In this document: piece by piece, positions 35,638 to 47,060 of the stretch
Layout of the letters: every line of letters begins with the position of its first letter
How positions within the stretch are numbered: the stretch's first letter is position 1
Assembly (NCBI GenBank): GCA_949752735.1
Contig: OX457039.1
Coordinates: 29,850,786-29,914,785, forward strand
Source of the DNA: Lumbricus terrestris
Lineage: Eukaryota; Annelida; Clitellata; Crassiclitellata; Lumbricidae
Length of the DNA stretch: 64,000 nucleotides
Reading direction: 5' to 3'
The notes under the pieces: generated by a model
The model's database searches: none
What the model was told of the DNA's origin: nothing
The model's input: the letters and a program-made list of their open reading frames with translations, nothing else
Position numbers and translations under genes: made by a program

Positions 35638-35960
35638 GGCTGCTGCTGCTGCTGCTGGTGATGGTGGTGCTGGTGGTAATGGTGGCAGTGGTGTCGTTGT
35701 TGGTGGTGGTAGCTAGCGGTGCAGTTCGCCAGGCGACGCATTCCATTCGAACAATGTCTATCATGGATGCCCCCTCAGACGGAGCAGTCTTCGCTGCTAC
35801 CAGCTGACCATCAGAGGCGTCTCTTCCTCCTCCTCCTTCTCCTCCTCCTTCTCCTGTTCCTTCTCCTACTTCTCCTCCTTCTCCTTCTCCATCTTCTCCT
35901 TACCCTTCTCCATCTGCTCCTCCTTCTCCTTCTCCTCCTCCTTCTCCTCCTCCTCCGTCC
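35638..35960 (+). repeat. GCT, GGT and CTCCTT simple repeats
   Basis: CTGCTG then GGTGGTGC at about 35640-35715, and CTCCTTCTC units at 35818-35956. Confidence 0.9.
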
Positions 35961-36009
35961 GTCCATGCATTCTATATACACGACGCCGTTAACGCATTGA
36001 CGCACAATT

Positions 36010-36594
36010 TGGATGTACATGTGCAAAGGTACTACATGTATATGCTGATGTGTAGTTACACACAGTAGTATACACACACGTATACACATTATAGGCCTAC
36101 ACGTAGTTACATGCATATATGTATATATATATATATTTGTGTGCGTGTGCGTTTGTGCATGTGTGTGTGCGGACGCATGCACGTACACCGTCGTATCCCC
36201 AGATAGCCTTATCATAGACCATTTATTTCATCTGCAATTCTACATTATATATATATGCACGCATATATATATAATATATAACAGATTTATATATAATAGA
36301 TATGCAATGTACATATATAACAGACTGCATATATAATAACAGAATATATATATTTCTAACAGATATGTATAGTATGCATAGCCTAAAGCATCGATTGATT
36401 TGTCCGTTCTGAATTACAAGCTCAACTCATTAATAATAATAATAATAATAATGGTAATGCGATGCATCTCCATTTCACGCTCAGTTGATCCATATGCGTT
36501 GCTTTATGAAGAAGCACTTTGCGTTTTATTGCTGTAGCCATTATCATCATCATCATCAGTATTAATGGCATCGTAATCATCACATCACCAATGC

Positions 36595-36631
<37 letters not shown>

Positions 36632-36720
36632 TTCTCCTTCATCATTCATCATCATCATTAATTCATCGTCAATTCATCATCAATTCATCAGCAGCAGCAG
36701 CAGAAGCAGTCCATCATCAT
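36010..36720 (+). repeat. AT, GT, TAA and ATC microsatellite stretch
   Basis: ATATAT runs at 36116-36135 and scattered over 36246-36350, GTGTGC at 36137-36170, TAA at 36430-36452, ATC at 36541-36630 and 36646-36720 with CAGCAG. No gene seen. Confidence 0.88.
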
Positions 36721-37079
36721 ACTAATAATAATGAAAATAATAAAAATAATAGTGAAAATAATAATAATAGGCCTACATTAGTTTTAGTTATGCAATTGTG
36801 GGAAACAATTAGCACATTACGCCTGTGTTTGTCACGCGTTCACTGTTCATCACGCACAGCCAGTTGGCGTTGCACAGTTTGAAACGGAAATAAATGATGG
36901 TTTTAAATATTAATAATAATAATAATAATAATATATGAGGGTGGTTGGACTCGCTAAAATTCACACAGCTTTTGTTCTGTTAAAAAAAATAACAATAATA
37001 AAAATGATCAATCTGGCAGTCAATCAAGCAATCAGACATGAGAGCAACTGGTGAATTGAGCTCCAAGGTGTCGTCATAA
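36721..37079. other. Unassigned interval
   Basis: AT-rich, with short TAA runs at about 36722-36770 and 36910-36932. Nothing else recognised. Confidence 0.4.
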
Positions 37080-37087
37080 CTCTATGG

Positions 37088-37416
37088 CAGTGGTTCCCAA
37101 CCTTTTGTGACTCTCGGGCCACTTTTTCTACGTTGGAGGACACGAGGGCCACTTTTCTACGTTGGAGGACACGAGGGCCACCTTTTCTTAGTTGAAGCAC
37201 ATAAAATTGTTATAATTGATTCAAAATACAATTTTTATGTTATTTATAGACGTCAACATGAAATAATTTTTAATAGAAAATAATTATTATGTGTATATAT
37301 CCTTCCAAATTTTGAATTTTTTCATATAATTTTGTTAATTCTTTGAGAGATGAGGGCCACTTTTTTAGGCCTGGCGGGCCACTTTTGGCCCGCGGGCCAC
37401 GGGTTGGGAACCGCTG
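37088..37416 (+). mobile_element. hAT-type MITE, CAGTGGTTCCCAACC ends, copy 1
   Basis: Left end CAGTGGTTCCCAACC and right end GGTTGGGAACCGCTG are inverted with one difference. The exact 8-bp duplication CTCTATGG flanks it (37080-37087 and 37417-37424). GGGCCACTTTT words line both inner ends. Both the terminal sequence and duplication length are typical of hAT elements. It is non-coding. A second copy lies at 41050-41436. Confidence 0.9.
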
Positions 37417-37512
37417 CTCTATGGCATTCTTATAGCTATGCATGGACGTTGCAAGGTATACATGTATTCTGAATGAACCTAGAGCAAATCAAATTAAAAT
37501 TCAAACCTCATT

Positions 37513-37549
37513 CTGCATGTAAAGTATATAATATATACTTTACATGCAG
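37513..37549. repeat. Perfect 17-bp inverted repeat, 3-base loop
   Basis: CTGCATGTAAAGTATAT, loop AAT, then the exact complement. Its last three bases are also the first three of the next hairpin. Confidence 0.9.
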
Positions 37550-37627
37550 AGCATCCTTCTCAGATGCTGCAAAAGCGTTTTACATAGTATGTAAAAAGCT
37601 TATGCAGCATCTGAGAAGGATACTCTG
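37547..37627. repeat. 39-bp near-perfect hairpin, 3-base loop
   Basis: Arms 37547-37585 and 37589-37627 pair at 36 of 39 positions around loop AGT. The left arm begins CAGAGCATCCTTCTCAGATG. A TTC/ATC-rich tract starts just after it. Possible origins are a foldback from template switching, a small palindromic MITE or a miRNA precursor. Only the structure is seen. Confidence 0.88.
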
Positions 37628-37639
37628 CAACAGAAAAAT

Positions 37640-37862
37640 CATTCTTCTTCTTTTTCCGTCATCATCATCTTCTTCTTTTTCTACTTTTTCTTCTTCTTCT
37701 CCTTCTTCTTCTTCTTCTTTTACCGTCATCATCATCATCTTCTTCTTCTTCTTCTTTTTTCGTCATCATCATCTTCTTCTTTTTCTTCTTTTTCTTTTTC
37801 TTCTTTTTCATTTTCTTCTTCTTCTTCTTATTATTATTCTTATTCTTCTTCTTCTTCTTCTT
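37640..37862 (+). repeat. TTC/ATC-rich tract
   Basis: CTTCTTCTT alternating with GTCATCATC and TTTTTC. Translates as poly-Ser, poly-Phe or poly-Lys. Confidence 0.95.
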
Positions 37863-38825
37863 TGTCAACTTCTCCGCTCAGAGACAGGTTCAGATGTTGA
37901 GCCTTCTCGTTCATCATCAGTTCCCTGTAGTCTTCTATCATTCATGACCTTTGCTGTCGTTTTCTATTATCATCCAATCCAACAGCAGAAAACCCATTAC
38001 ACAGCCTAATGGATTTACACTGCATTCTAAAGTCTGGTGAATTAATACTTTATTCGGGGAGGTATATTTTCAACAGACTGTGTTAGTGAAAACGCGATGC
38101 AGGCACTGAATTCCTTACGTTACTGTCAGCAGTGCAAGAGCGAATAACAGTTTGGACCGTTTCAGATGACCATCTAATTCTAACACATTAGGCTAATCAT
38201 TAATTCTATTCACGATCCTTGCTGTAAATCGATGTTGTATTTAAAAGATTGGAGACGTAAATACAACATAAACTGTACCCTACCTATACCGACTAAAAAT
38301 TATACGAAATGTCTTTAGAAATACAAGATGCAACGTAGTATAGTGCAGCCGCTAGTTTATGTGCATGAAGAAAATCCTACTAAATTAGGGCTGCATAATT
38401 ATCCGGCCCGCGTATCGGTCAACGCAAGCGCATTCTCTATAGAGTCTAGTGGAAAGAACGTCGTGCAATGTGTGCTTTAAGGCTCACGAAATCATCCATG
38501 CTAAAGATCTGTTTTAAGTAGGGTTGTAGTCGAGAGTATAATTATAGGCGTGTATATATATATATATCTACATCGTGTTCTCATTGAAAAATAATTTGTG
38601 GTTTGTATACGGGAAAATTACCTGCAGAAACGCCTATAGGCAGCTGTCGCGTGTGAGCCTCACCTCTAATTCTTTGTCGGTTGGGTCTACTCTACACATT
38701 GCCGTCTAGATACACAAGCCGTAATACTGATTATGTGACGTCACAGACGGGGTCCGTCGGCTTCATTGCATTGTGTGTTTTAACGAGTAAGCTTACAAAA
38801 TAATGGATGCGTAATTGCAAATTCC
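37863..38825. other. Unassigned interval
   Basis: No gene or known repeat recognised. Confidence 0.35.
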
Positions 38826-38930
38826 AAATTTCTAAAATGCCACTCGATGGTAAGTGCAAGGCACCAGCTTTTTAATGCTCATGCATAAACGCTGCGTCAA
38901 GTTAGAAGGGTTTTCAAAAAGGTAGTCAAC
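38826..38930 (-). repeat. Dispersed repeat shared with 16140-16270
   Basis: TTTCTAAAATGCCACTCGAT, then GCAAGGCACCAGCT and CGCTGCGTCAAG, in the same order as the other copy. Confidence 0.5.
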
Positions 38931-40413
38931 AGAAAATCCTAGTCACAAGTAACCAGCGCTAATATTTGCCACGGACAAGAAGAGACTTTGCTCGCTGTCG
39001 ACGTCTTTCGTATAGTGACTATAGTATATTGTAAATGATGAGACAAGGACTGCTTCTGAATTGATTAAAATTCTGTGCATTATGAGACTGGTGGTGGAAG
39101 CCTGAAGTTCTCAGGCAACCGTGCATTATTATACGAACGACGAAACACTCAGCCATAATGTTGCCAATTATGGCGCGAGGATGTTTCCATTGTTCTTTGG
39201 AGATTCAGGTGTGTGTGTGTGTGTGTGTGGTTGCAGCGGCAGACGTCGATGACAAAGGTGCATTGATCAACGAGTCTGCTGCACATCAAGTTGGCGCATG
39301 CACTTTTGCACTTGGTCGTGTAGCGTTGATGTTGTTGTCGTCGTCGTCGGTTCTAATCCGGATGCTTGGTTTTGTGAAAGAATGCAAAGATCGTTTTCTA
39401 GCCATTAGAGAACAGAAGAATGAGCACATGTGTTGGTCGATTGATCTACAACCTTCGTCGTGTTTTTGTGTGTCTTTCAGTGCACAGAACAGAGCAGAGC
39501 ACGTCCAGAAAACGCACCCACGATGCCAGTTGCATTGCAGACAGGAGGCAGGTCAGTTGTACTTTATGATTATACCAATTCCTGAATGTTGTTATCTCTG
39601 CAGGAGAAAGGAGACAGGTGCTGTCACAACAACACTTAGTTATATTCTTCATCTTGTAACACTCTACTAAATTCTGAATTGCCATCTGCAATTGCAAACT
39701 TTAGATAGGGATTCATTGGCGTCGTTTTCTGTGTTTGCGATAGCGGTCTACCTACCGTTCCAGTGTGCGACTTCTTCGGTCATTCTGAGGAACACTAACA
39801 ATCATTAAAATCAATAATTAATTATTTTCGCGACCTGTTTATTGCAGGCAAAATTGTTCGCTTAAACCAATATTTAATCTAGGCATCTCCAGGTGGAAGT
39901 TCACCCCCCTAGCAATTACATTTCCCCCCCCCCAGGAAAATTTGACAACATCTATAGGCCTATATAATATTGCATTACATGAACGGTTTCAATAAACTGT
40001 GATATTATGTACTAGTATGCGATTAAAGTGTTATCTACTAGCAGAACAAATAAATGGATGTTACAGAAAACAAAACTAAAGAAGGTCATAAGAGAAAAAA
40101 GGACTATGAGAAACAGAAAGCCAACTCCCTCTGTCAGTGCTATGCACCTCAGCAATCGGTTACCGTCCTCCCCACCGAACGGCCGTTTGTTTCCCCCCAC
40201 CCACCCCCAGAAGCCTGGATTTCCCCTAAAGTAGGTGGACTAGATTAAACACCACTGGTATTAGCCAACTTTAGCATAATTTATGTGTCCGTGTAGCGCC
40301 TTCGAGAGACAAAATGGTTGCGATGAAACGCGATGTATGCTATGCCTGCTTATATATACAAGTGTATAAATGTATGCATGTGTACATTTACACACATGTC
40401 ACGTATGCTTGTG

Positions 40414-40417
<4 letters not shown>
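38931..40417. other. Unassigned interval with one motif-free ORF
   Basis: A 170-codon plus ORF (39158-39670) includes a (GT)n stretch (39210-39229) and no domain. Short C runs at 39904-39943 and 40192-40209 recall the edges of the small DNA elements elsewhere, but no paired ends or target duplication were found. Confidence 0.35.

Positions 40418-40458
<41 letters not shown>
40418..40458 (+). repeat. (TA)n microsatellite
   Basis: Pure TA run followed by GCGTGTGCGTG. Confidence 0.96.
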
Positions 40459-40461
<3 letters not shown>

Positions 40462-41041
40462 TGTGCGTGTGCGTGCATGCATTCATATATAAAACGACGC
40501 GCATGGAAAGCCATGTCAAAAGATAGGCTACGCTCTTCGTATATTATTTGAAAAATATTGTTGCACACTGCTTATACCGGCCGGTGTCCGCTGATGACTA
40601 TTGATGGAAGAGGCGTATAAATAGTCCCTATTATAGTCCTCGAAATTGATGCCATGTCAAGGTGAAAGACAATGTGACTATGATACAAAAGCATCAAAGA
40701 AGAGCAGAAATCGAAAACTTCCTATTGATATCGCTGAATCATGCTGTGGCCGTTTCGACGTCTACACAGATAGTCTACCTTTAGATTTCAAAGGACTCGG
40801 GCACAAAAACCAGAAATCAGTCGCACTTGAATTTGGTGCTGCATGAGAAGAGGCGATCGAAACGCACGTACATGTGGCCTCGTTAATATAAGCTCCGTTA
40901 ACTTCTAAGGCTAGCTGCATATAAAGCGCCTGATTCATCCGCAGTTGCATCAGAAGGATCTGATATTCAGTTATTCTTTTCAGTTGGCAGTCCAGTTCGT
41001 TCAGCGTGAAATCAATTTTTCATTCAAGTTTCTGGGCATCC
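40459..41041. other. Unassigned interval
   Basis: Only short motif-free ORFs seen. Confidence 0.35.
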
Positions 41042-41049
41042 ATCTACAG

Positions 41050-41436
41050 CAGCTAGTGGTTCCCAACCTTTTTTGACTGCCGGGCCACTTTTTCTAAGTT
41101 GGAGGACACGAGGGCCACTTTTTCTTAGTTGAAGGACATTAGGGGGCCACAAGGCTAAAATTTAATTAACTAAAGGCGTATAAAATTGTTATTATTGGAT
41201 CAAAATAGAATGTTATTTTATTTCGTCGTTAATAAATCGCATCAAACATTTTATTTTGATGCGATTTATTAACGTCCAAATAAAATAATTTGTATTGGAA
41301 AAGAATTACATATTCTATCATGTCCAACTTGTCAATTTCTACATATATTTTTCCTAATTCATTGAGATGCTGCGGGCCATTTTTGTAAGCCAGGCGGGCC
41401 ACTTTTGGCCCGTGGGCCACGGGTTGGAAACCGCTG
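41050..41436 (+). mobile_element. hAT-type MITE, copy 2
   Basis: Same family as 37088-37416: TAGTGGTTCCCAACC at the left, GGTTGGAAACCGCTG at the right, GGGCCACTTTT blocks inside. The exact 8-bp duplication ATCTACAG lies at 41042-41049 and 41437-41444. Four extra bases (CAGC) precede the usual left end. It contains a perfect 20-bp hairpin absent from copy 1. Confidence 0.87.
41227..41274. repeat. Perfect 20-bp inverted repeat inside MITE copy 2
   Basis: Arm 41227-41246 (CGTTAATAAATCGCATCAAA), loop CATTTTAT, arm 41255-41274. At the corresponding place copy 1 has only a right-arm-like TTATTTATAGACGTC. Confidence 0.88.
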
Positions 41437-41519
41437 ATCTACAGCATAAATTCCTTTAGCTGGCCAACCCCCTCCCCAGCGCACCAGCCAATGCCAGACG
41501 TACTAAATGAATAAAAGAT

Positions 41520-41862
<343 letters not shown>

Positions 41863-42000
41863 ACGTCTGTTATCATTTTTGTTCTATGACTTACGATACA
41901 TAAAAACCTGACATTGAAGAGGAAGATGAGTGCATGGAGGATGAGAATTGATGGGAATAGATGGAATCGAACACAGAGTGAAACACCAGGATTGGATTCA

Positions 42001-42470
42001 TTTATTTACTTTCAATTTGATATAGCGCCTCTTCAGGGTCAACTACTCAGGAGCGCTCCCAGTCCAACCCCGGTCGAATAAAACATTCTTTAGAACGGTG
42101 AGAAATGAAGCAGGAAGGCCTCTGCAGTACTTGACGAAGAACAACAGGGAGCTCAGTCCAGGTCGCAGGGCCAGCCACGGAGAAAGCACGGCGCTGCCGT
42201 GGATAGGAAGGAGTCGTGGAAGAATGAGACAATAGCCGATAGATGAAACTGAATGGAAATGCAGAGGAAAGCGAGAGGAGGAGGAGAGGCGTGCAGAGAA
42301 AATAGAGGCTGTCAAATGATGATAGAAATACGAAGGAGATATGAAAGAATGAGTGAGTGCTGCCGGATGCAACTGAAGTATAAGGTAAGAAAGAATTTGG
42401 AAGATTCGTGGGTATCTGCATGCAGAAGGAGGAAGTCAATAACAAATTTAAATGTAATTTTAAAAACATA
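42001..42470 (-). pseudogene. LINE C-terminal fragment and 3' tail
   Basis: The minus-strand ORF 42047-42469 ends RRAFSVAGPATWTELPVVLR, then FISHRSKECFIRPGL, matching the usual RAFSVAGP..WN.LP..(I/L)R ending of non-LTR reverse transcriptases. Its minus-strand 3' tail reads CCTGAAGAGGCGCTATATCA, followed by AAATAAATGAAT. That tail resembles the tail of SINE family A. The rest of the enzyme is absent (5' truncation). I cannot assign a clade beyond CR1/L2-like. Confidence 0.7.
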
Positions 42471-42474
42471 ATAT

Positions 42475-43470
42475 TAATGTCTAGAAACAGTTCATATTTC
42501 CATATACGATCAATTCAAAGTCTTTTTTAAAGACAATGTAGTTTAGAAAATAATGGATTTTCATTGGAACGAATTCATAGGTGGTCTAATTTCAAAGATA
42601 TTGTTGCCTAGAGGTAATTTTCTGCAGGATCAATTCAAACTGTATTTTTGAAAGCAATGTACATGTAGTTCAGAAATAGCCCAAATTTACATGGGATGTG
42701 ACGTAAATGTTTTTAGAAAGACAATGTAGTTTCCAATTTCTGTAAATGAACTTTACATCGTATCTAATCCTGATGCTTTTATAAATAGGCTATAGCGTAG
42801 TTAAGAAATTTCATGACTTTCGAATTCATTATGTCCTTTTGACGCCGAAGATCGGCGAAGAATAAGTAGAACCTGTATACCATCAATCTATTTTTAAAAG
42901 ACTATGCATCTTATAAAAGGCCGAAATTTGCATTGGGTCGTGCCAAAGAGTCTAGATAATTTTTAAAGAAAATGTAGCATGGACACGTTTCTTGAAAATA
43001 GCTGGAATATACATTGAATCTAATGAAATGTCTCTTTAAAGACATTACTGTTTGGAAATATCCGAAATATGCATAGAATCCCATAAAATGTCTTTTTAAA
43101 GACAATGTTGCATGGATAATTGGATATATCCGAAATATGCATGGAATTCGATCAAAATGTCTTTTTAAAGGCAGTGTTGCCTGAAATAGCTTTAATATGC
43201 ATGGAATCCCATAAAAATGTATTTTAAAGGTGATGCAGTTTAAAAATAGAGTAAATTGATATAAGCTCCCTTTAGTTTGACTATAGCCTATGTGTATTTT
43301 GAACGCTTGCAGGGTAGCCTATATAGTTTAGCAATAACGAAAATGTACATGATTTCGAATTGAGCCGCCTGTTAAAGGTAATGTTGTGCAGAAATACATG
43401 ATGTTTACGTGGGATTCTATGTAAATATCTGCTTGACCATTGTGCAGCTTCTTCTGAAAATAATGATTTA
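42475..43470 (+). repeat. Old degenerate tandem array, about 60-bp unit
   Basis: The block GTCTTTTTAAAGACAATGTW, then GNNTAGAAATA and AAAT.TGCATGGAAT, recurs about a dozen times, for example near 42522, 42706, 43028, 43088 and 43157. Spacing is roughly 55-70 bases and divergence is high. No coding. Confidence 0.7.
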
Positions 43471-43571
43471 GCCAAAAACTGCGTTAATTGACCTACTTTA
43501 TCATTTATTCATCGAGTTCATATTTACTGGGTGACATTGAGAGGACAGTCTGTCGTTATTTACGTTAGGAC

Positions 43572-43980
43572 GGGCAGAAAGACGAACTGAGAGACGGACA
43601 GAAAGACGAACAGAGACAGATAGGCGGACAGAGAGACGGACAAAGACAGAGAGACGGATAGAGAGACATACAGAGAGACGGACAGAGAGACGGACAGAGA
43701 GACGGACTGAGAGACGGACAGAGAGACGGACAAAGACAGAGAGGCGGACAAAGAGACAGACAGAGACAGACAGAGAGACGGACAGAGACAGAGAGACGGA
43801 CAGAGAGACGGACAGAAAGACAGACAGAGACAGAGAGACGGATAGAGAGAGACGGACAAAAAGACGGACAGAAAGACGGACAGAGACAGAGACGGACAAA
43901 GAAACGGACAGAGAGACGGATGAACGGATGGATGGCTGAATGATGAACGGAAGGAAGAAGAAGAAACGGATGGATGGATG
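43572..43980 (+). repeat. GACGGACAGAGA-type array
   Basis: GAGACGGACAGA and GACAGAGAGACG units mixed, ending in GGATGGATG. Minus-strand ORFs are Ser/Leu/Val/Arg low complexity. Confidence 0.95.
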
Positions 43981-44042
43981 GGTCGATTCTTTGCTCGAAT
44001 GATCGGCATTGCAAGGGTTCATGTATATTGTATACACTAGAT

Positions 44043-44866
44043 CAGAGGTTCTCAAACTTTGTTTTTATTGTACCCCAAGTAATAAAATCGAATGATGGCG
44101 TACCCCCGGCCCCCAGTAAAGTCAGATCAGAAACAAAATGCCATTGCGAAGTTCCCCTTGCAGTGACAAGTGAAAGTCCACTTAATTATTGGTGACATCG
44201 TTTATTCGAGTCTATAATTATAGGGAGCAAAATTTTGTTTGAATCATATAATTTTATCAACAAATTTAAAAGAGAAAATTGGTCTCTAACCTATGTATTA
44301 TAAGAAATAGCCAGCCTATAGTGCTGTGGACTTGTTTAGACTAGCACAGATTTGTTAAAATCTGGTTTAATATTCGTCAATTTCAAACACAAATTACCCC
44401 ATGTTTGTTTTTGATAGCAAGAATAATGTAAAAACCAGTTTCACTCAGATATGACGTGCTGAAAGGAATCACAAAATTTAAAGAGGGCCAGGGAAGTAAT
44501 CCTAAGGTGAATTCAGCTCTCCACCACTTGAGTTCTATATTTATAGTAGGCCTATGAGAATTTCTAGCTTTGGTTCTTCCATAGATTTATAGGCCTACAT
44601 TTTTTGTTTCAACATTATAGTGGTAGGCCTAAACATAAATACGTTTCATGCATTGCATGGTATGTGAGTCTAATTATATGATGTGAAAGAAATAAATGAC
44701 GATGACGTTATTATGCTGCAACGTTAAAAATCATTGCTAATCAAAGAAAGATGAACACAAAGTCCATAAGCTCAAAAAAATCTATGTTTCTGGAATTTTT
44801 TGCGTACCCATAACGGGCACCTGGCGTACCCCCAGGGGTACGCGTACCACAGTTTGAGAACCCCTG
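44043..44866 (+). mobile_element. 824-bp hAT-type element, CAGAGGTTCTCAAACTTTG end
   Basis: The left end CAGAGGTTCTCAAACT and right end AGTTTGAGAACCCCTG are inverted with one difference. The exact 8-bp duplication CACTAGAT flanks it (44035-44042 and 44867-44874). GTACCCC words line both inner ends. No transposase is recognisable, so it is an internally deleted, non-autonomous copy. End sequence and duplication length are typical of hAT elements. Confidence 0.9.
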
Positions 44867-44874
44867 CACTAGAT

Positions 44875-45566
44875 GCCTATAATGCCTATACAAATACTAA
44901 AGACACGAGCAGTTGATCACGCAGAGCATTGTAGGCTAGCCGCTAGCAATATATCGTTGTATAAAACTGGTCCAGAAAATGATTTGCAATAATCAGAGAC
45001 ATCAGACCAATGTTTAGAGTGGCCATATATATAACGGCCGATACAAAAACGGGACTAAAGAAGTAGGCCATTTATAGATGCCTTACAAAACTTGTTCCAA
45101 TATCTTTGGGTTACGGTCAGTGAACTCGTGACCTTTCGCATTCGTCACATCGCATATATCTGATAAGTCTGCATTTGTGTGCACACAATTGTAAATGAGC
45201 ATTCATATAATAATATATTATAGTCTATGTGGCATTTCGCAAGAAAGCTAGTCAGGTCTTTACATGGTTTAATTATCTATATGATGCTAATTTTTAAATG
45301 GCTGAAGTTAGGTCTACTGTAACATTTATCAAATCAATGCACAGAGAGAGGAAACATATTTACCAATGAAGAACCACTCCCCTCACCCCATACATGTTAA
45401 GACCAACAAACATACATGTTAAGACCAACAAACAAACATACAAACAAACAAACAAACGGAATTACGTTCACAGTTGACAGCTTGCGTTCTGGTTAGGCCC
45501 TATTCTAGGAAAACCTGGAGGTGTGTGTGTTGATGTGGAGACAGAACATAAATTATATGTAGGCCT
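44875..45566. other. Unassigned interval
   Basis: Two copies of CATACATGTTAAGACCAACA followed by (AAAC)n at about 45390-45460. Nothing else recognised. Confidence 0.4.
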
Positions 45567-45792
45567 ATGTATGTGCACTTGCTAAAGTGTCCCTTCAAGA
45601 TCTCTGATCAGAAGCGCTCCCGACTACAGCGCGGACACTGAATCGGAGTTTCACGCCGAAGCGCTGAGCAATTTCTAGTGAAGGACTTGCCCAAGGTCCC
45701 TATACGAAGCGGCTTGAGGTGGATTTGAACCTGTAGGCTGTAACCCTCTGGCTGCAAGGCAACGAACATATACCCATTACACCACCGCGTCT
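45567..45792 (-). mobile_element. tRNA-derived SINE, family A, copy 2
   Basis: On the minus strand it reads GCGGTGGTGTAATGGGTATA at the head, GGTTCAAATCCACC as a good B box, CTCAGCGCTTCGGCGTG in the body, and CTTGAAGGGACACTTTAGCA at the tail. It has seven extra bases before the B box relative to copy 1. The 98-codon minus ORF over it is a reading of the SINE. Confidence 0.85.
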
Positions 45793-46359
45793 GTGATGTC
45801 ATGTCTCGGTGTGCCTTGCCACCATGAGCAATCTGGGAACAGAGCAACGTTGCATCAGAAGCCACAACTACATCCGGTCTCCAAGAAAAGCAGTTGCATT
45901 GCATGCCGGGACAGCTATGTGAAGCGTCGTTTCATTGCATGCATCCAGCTGACCATCGGTATATATATTATATACGCCAGAGGAGACGGCGGTCAACCAC
46001 ACACTGCTGCCATCGTCGTCTATTGGTCATCTATTACAGCGCTGAGGCGGAACGAGGCTGCTGCTGCTGCTGCTAGCGGTGGTGGCGGTGGAAGTGGTGC
46101 AGATGCTGGTACGATGGCATTCTTTCATATGGAGCGGTGTACATAGTCAGCTCTGAAGCGGCTGTAATTTGATCGTTTTTGCGGTCTTTTGTCTCTGGTG
46201 AATGTCACGTTTGCGGTGTTATTCGTTTAAAGAGCTATAATTATAATAATATGGGTCGTTGTGATTGATTATCTAGATTACCAGGACTTTGCTACCGACA
46301 TTCGCCGGCTGAAAATAACAATGTTGATCTATGTCGTCAGCAGACCGTGAACGTCACGC
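45793..46359. other. Interval with GCT/GGT tract
   Basis: GCTGCTGCTGCTGCTAGCGG and GGTGGCGGTGG at 46050-46095 keep an ORF (45793-46146) open. No other feature. Confidence 0.4.
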
Positions 46360-46588
46360 ATGGATCGCCAGAGATTGCATTCAGGTAACGTGCTGCTGAA
46401 ATTCGATCTGCATCACAGCATCGAAGACATCGCTGCAGCAGGAGGTAACAGCGGCGCTCTGCCAAGCGATGAGTCCGACGGGTGTCTGCTGTCCTGCTTT
46501 CCCACCTGCCAGATACCCCGCTACTATGCTGGTCAGATGATAACAGGACATCTGATGATAAGACCCGTCAGCAGGATCATCATCTCAG
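46360..46588 (+). CDS. Possible first exon, arrestin-like N-terminal pattern
   Basis: From ATG 46360 the frame runs VLLKFDLHHS, a loop of about 35 residues, then CQIPRYYAGQMITGHLMIRP and SRIIIS. An aspartate-containing strand followed by Y..GQ..(S/T)G.L.(I/V) is how arrestin-domain proteins usually begin. In them this is the first two strands of the N-terminal beta-sandwich, which binds membrane cargo or receptors. CTCAG|GTCAGC at 46588 could be a 5' splice site. Against this, the loop insert is unusual, no downstream exon is identifiable, and a degraded LINE follows within 130 bases. Low confidence. Confidence 0.25.
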
Positions 46589-46714
46589 GTCAGCAGCTCA
46601 CTTGTGTCTCGCTATTGAGAAACGGTTATATAATATATAATTAGTCTATAATAGGCTAATTATTATGTGATCGGGAACTCCTTATAATACTCCGAGCAAT
46701 GGTACGGCGAGATC

Positions 46715-46900
46715 ACCTATACTAGCTAATAGTCCCATTTCTGCCACCTCGATGGGTCTGCTTAGATCCTCTGATAGACTTGACCTCTTTGTTCCCCTCG
46801 TCAGGACCGCTATGGCTCAATACAGATCATTCGCCTGCATAGGTCCCCTCCCTATTGAATGGACTTTTACCAACGGTTCACTCAGTCAGAAGTAGAGAAG
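46715..46900 (+). pseudogene. LINE reverse transcriptase C-terminal fragment
   Basis: The frame beginning near 46721 reads SPISATSMGLLRSSDRLDLF, then VPLVRTAMAQYRSFACIGPL, matching the (R)SLRSSDRL.LFVPRVRTAMAQ.RSFA..GP..WN order near the end of CR1/L2-like enzymes. A shift follows before the WN.LP block. The 66-codon ORF at 46859-47059 begins in the degraded end and then loses similarity. Confidence 0.65.
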
Positions 46901-47060
46901 TCAAGAGAAGTTACGTGGGAGCGTCATCGTTGTCGCACGACTGACGAAAGAGAGCAAAGAAGAAGAAGTTGTCGAAGAGCCATGGAGGTATTTCCAGTAG
47001 AGACCTATGATGAGCTAAGCCATGATGAGCTCTTGAATCTGACCATGCAGAATGCATGAG

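Noticed and set aside
39158..39670. 170-codon ORF as a host gene
   Set aside because: Includes a GT microsatellite (CVCVCV), no domain, no coding bias evident.
39890..40260. Possible MITE bounded by C-rich blocks
   Set aside because: Edges look like the other small elements (CAGGTGG, CACCACTG), but flanking 8-mers do not match and the ends are not clearly inverted.
43501..44055. Ser/Leu/Val/Arg-rich minus ORFs of 149-184 codons
   Set aside because: Three frames open over the GACGGACAGA array.
45793..46146. 117-codon ORF with poly-Ala and poly-Gly
   Set aside because: Begins inside a SINE and ends in a GCT/GGT tract. No evidence of a gene.
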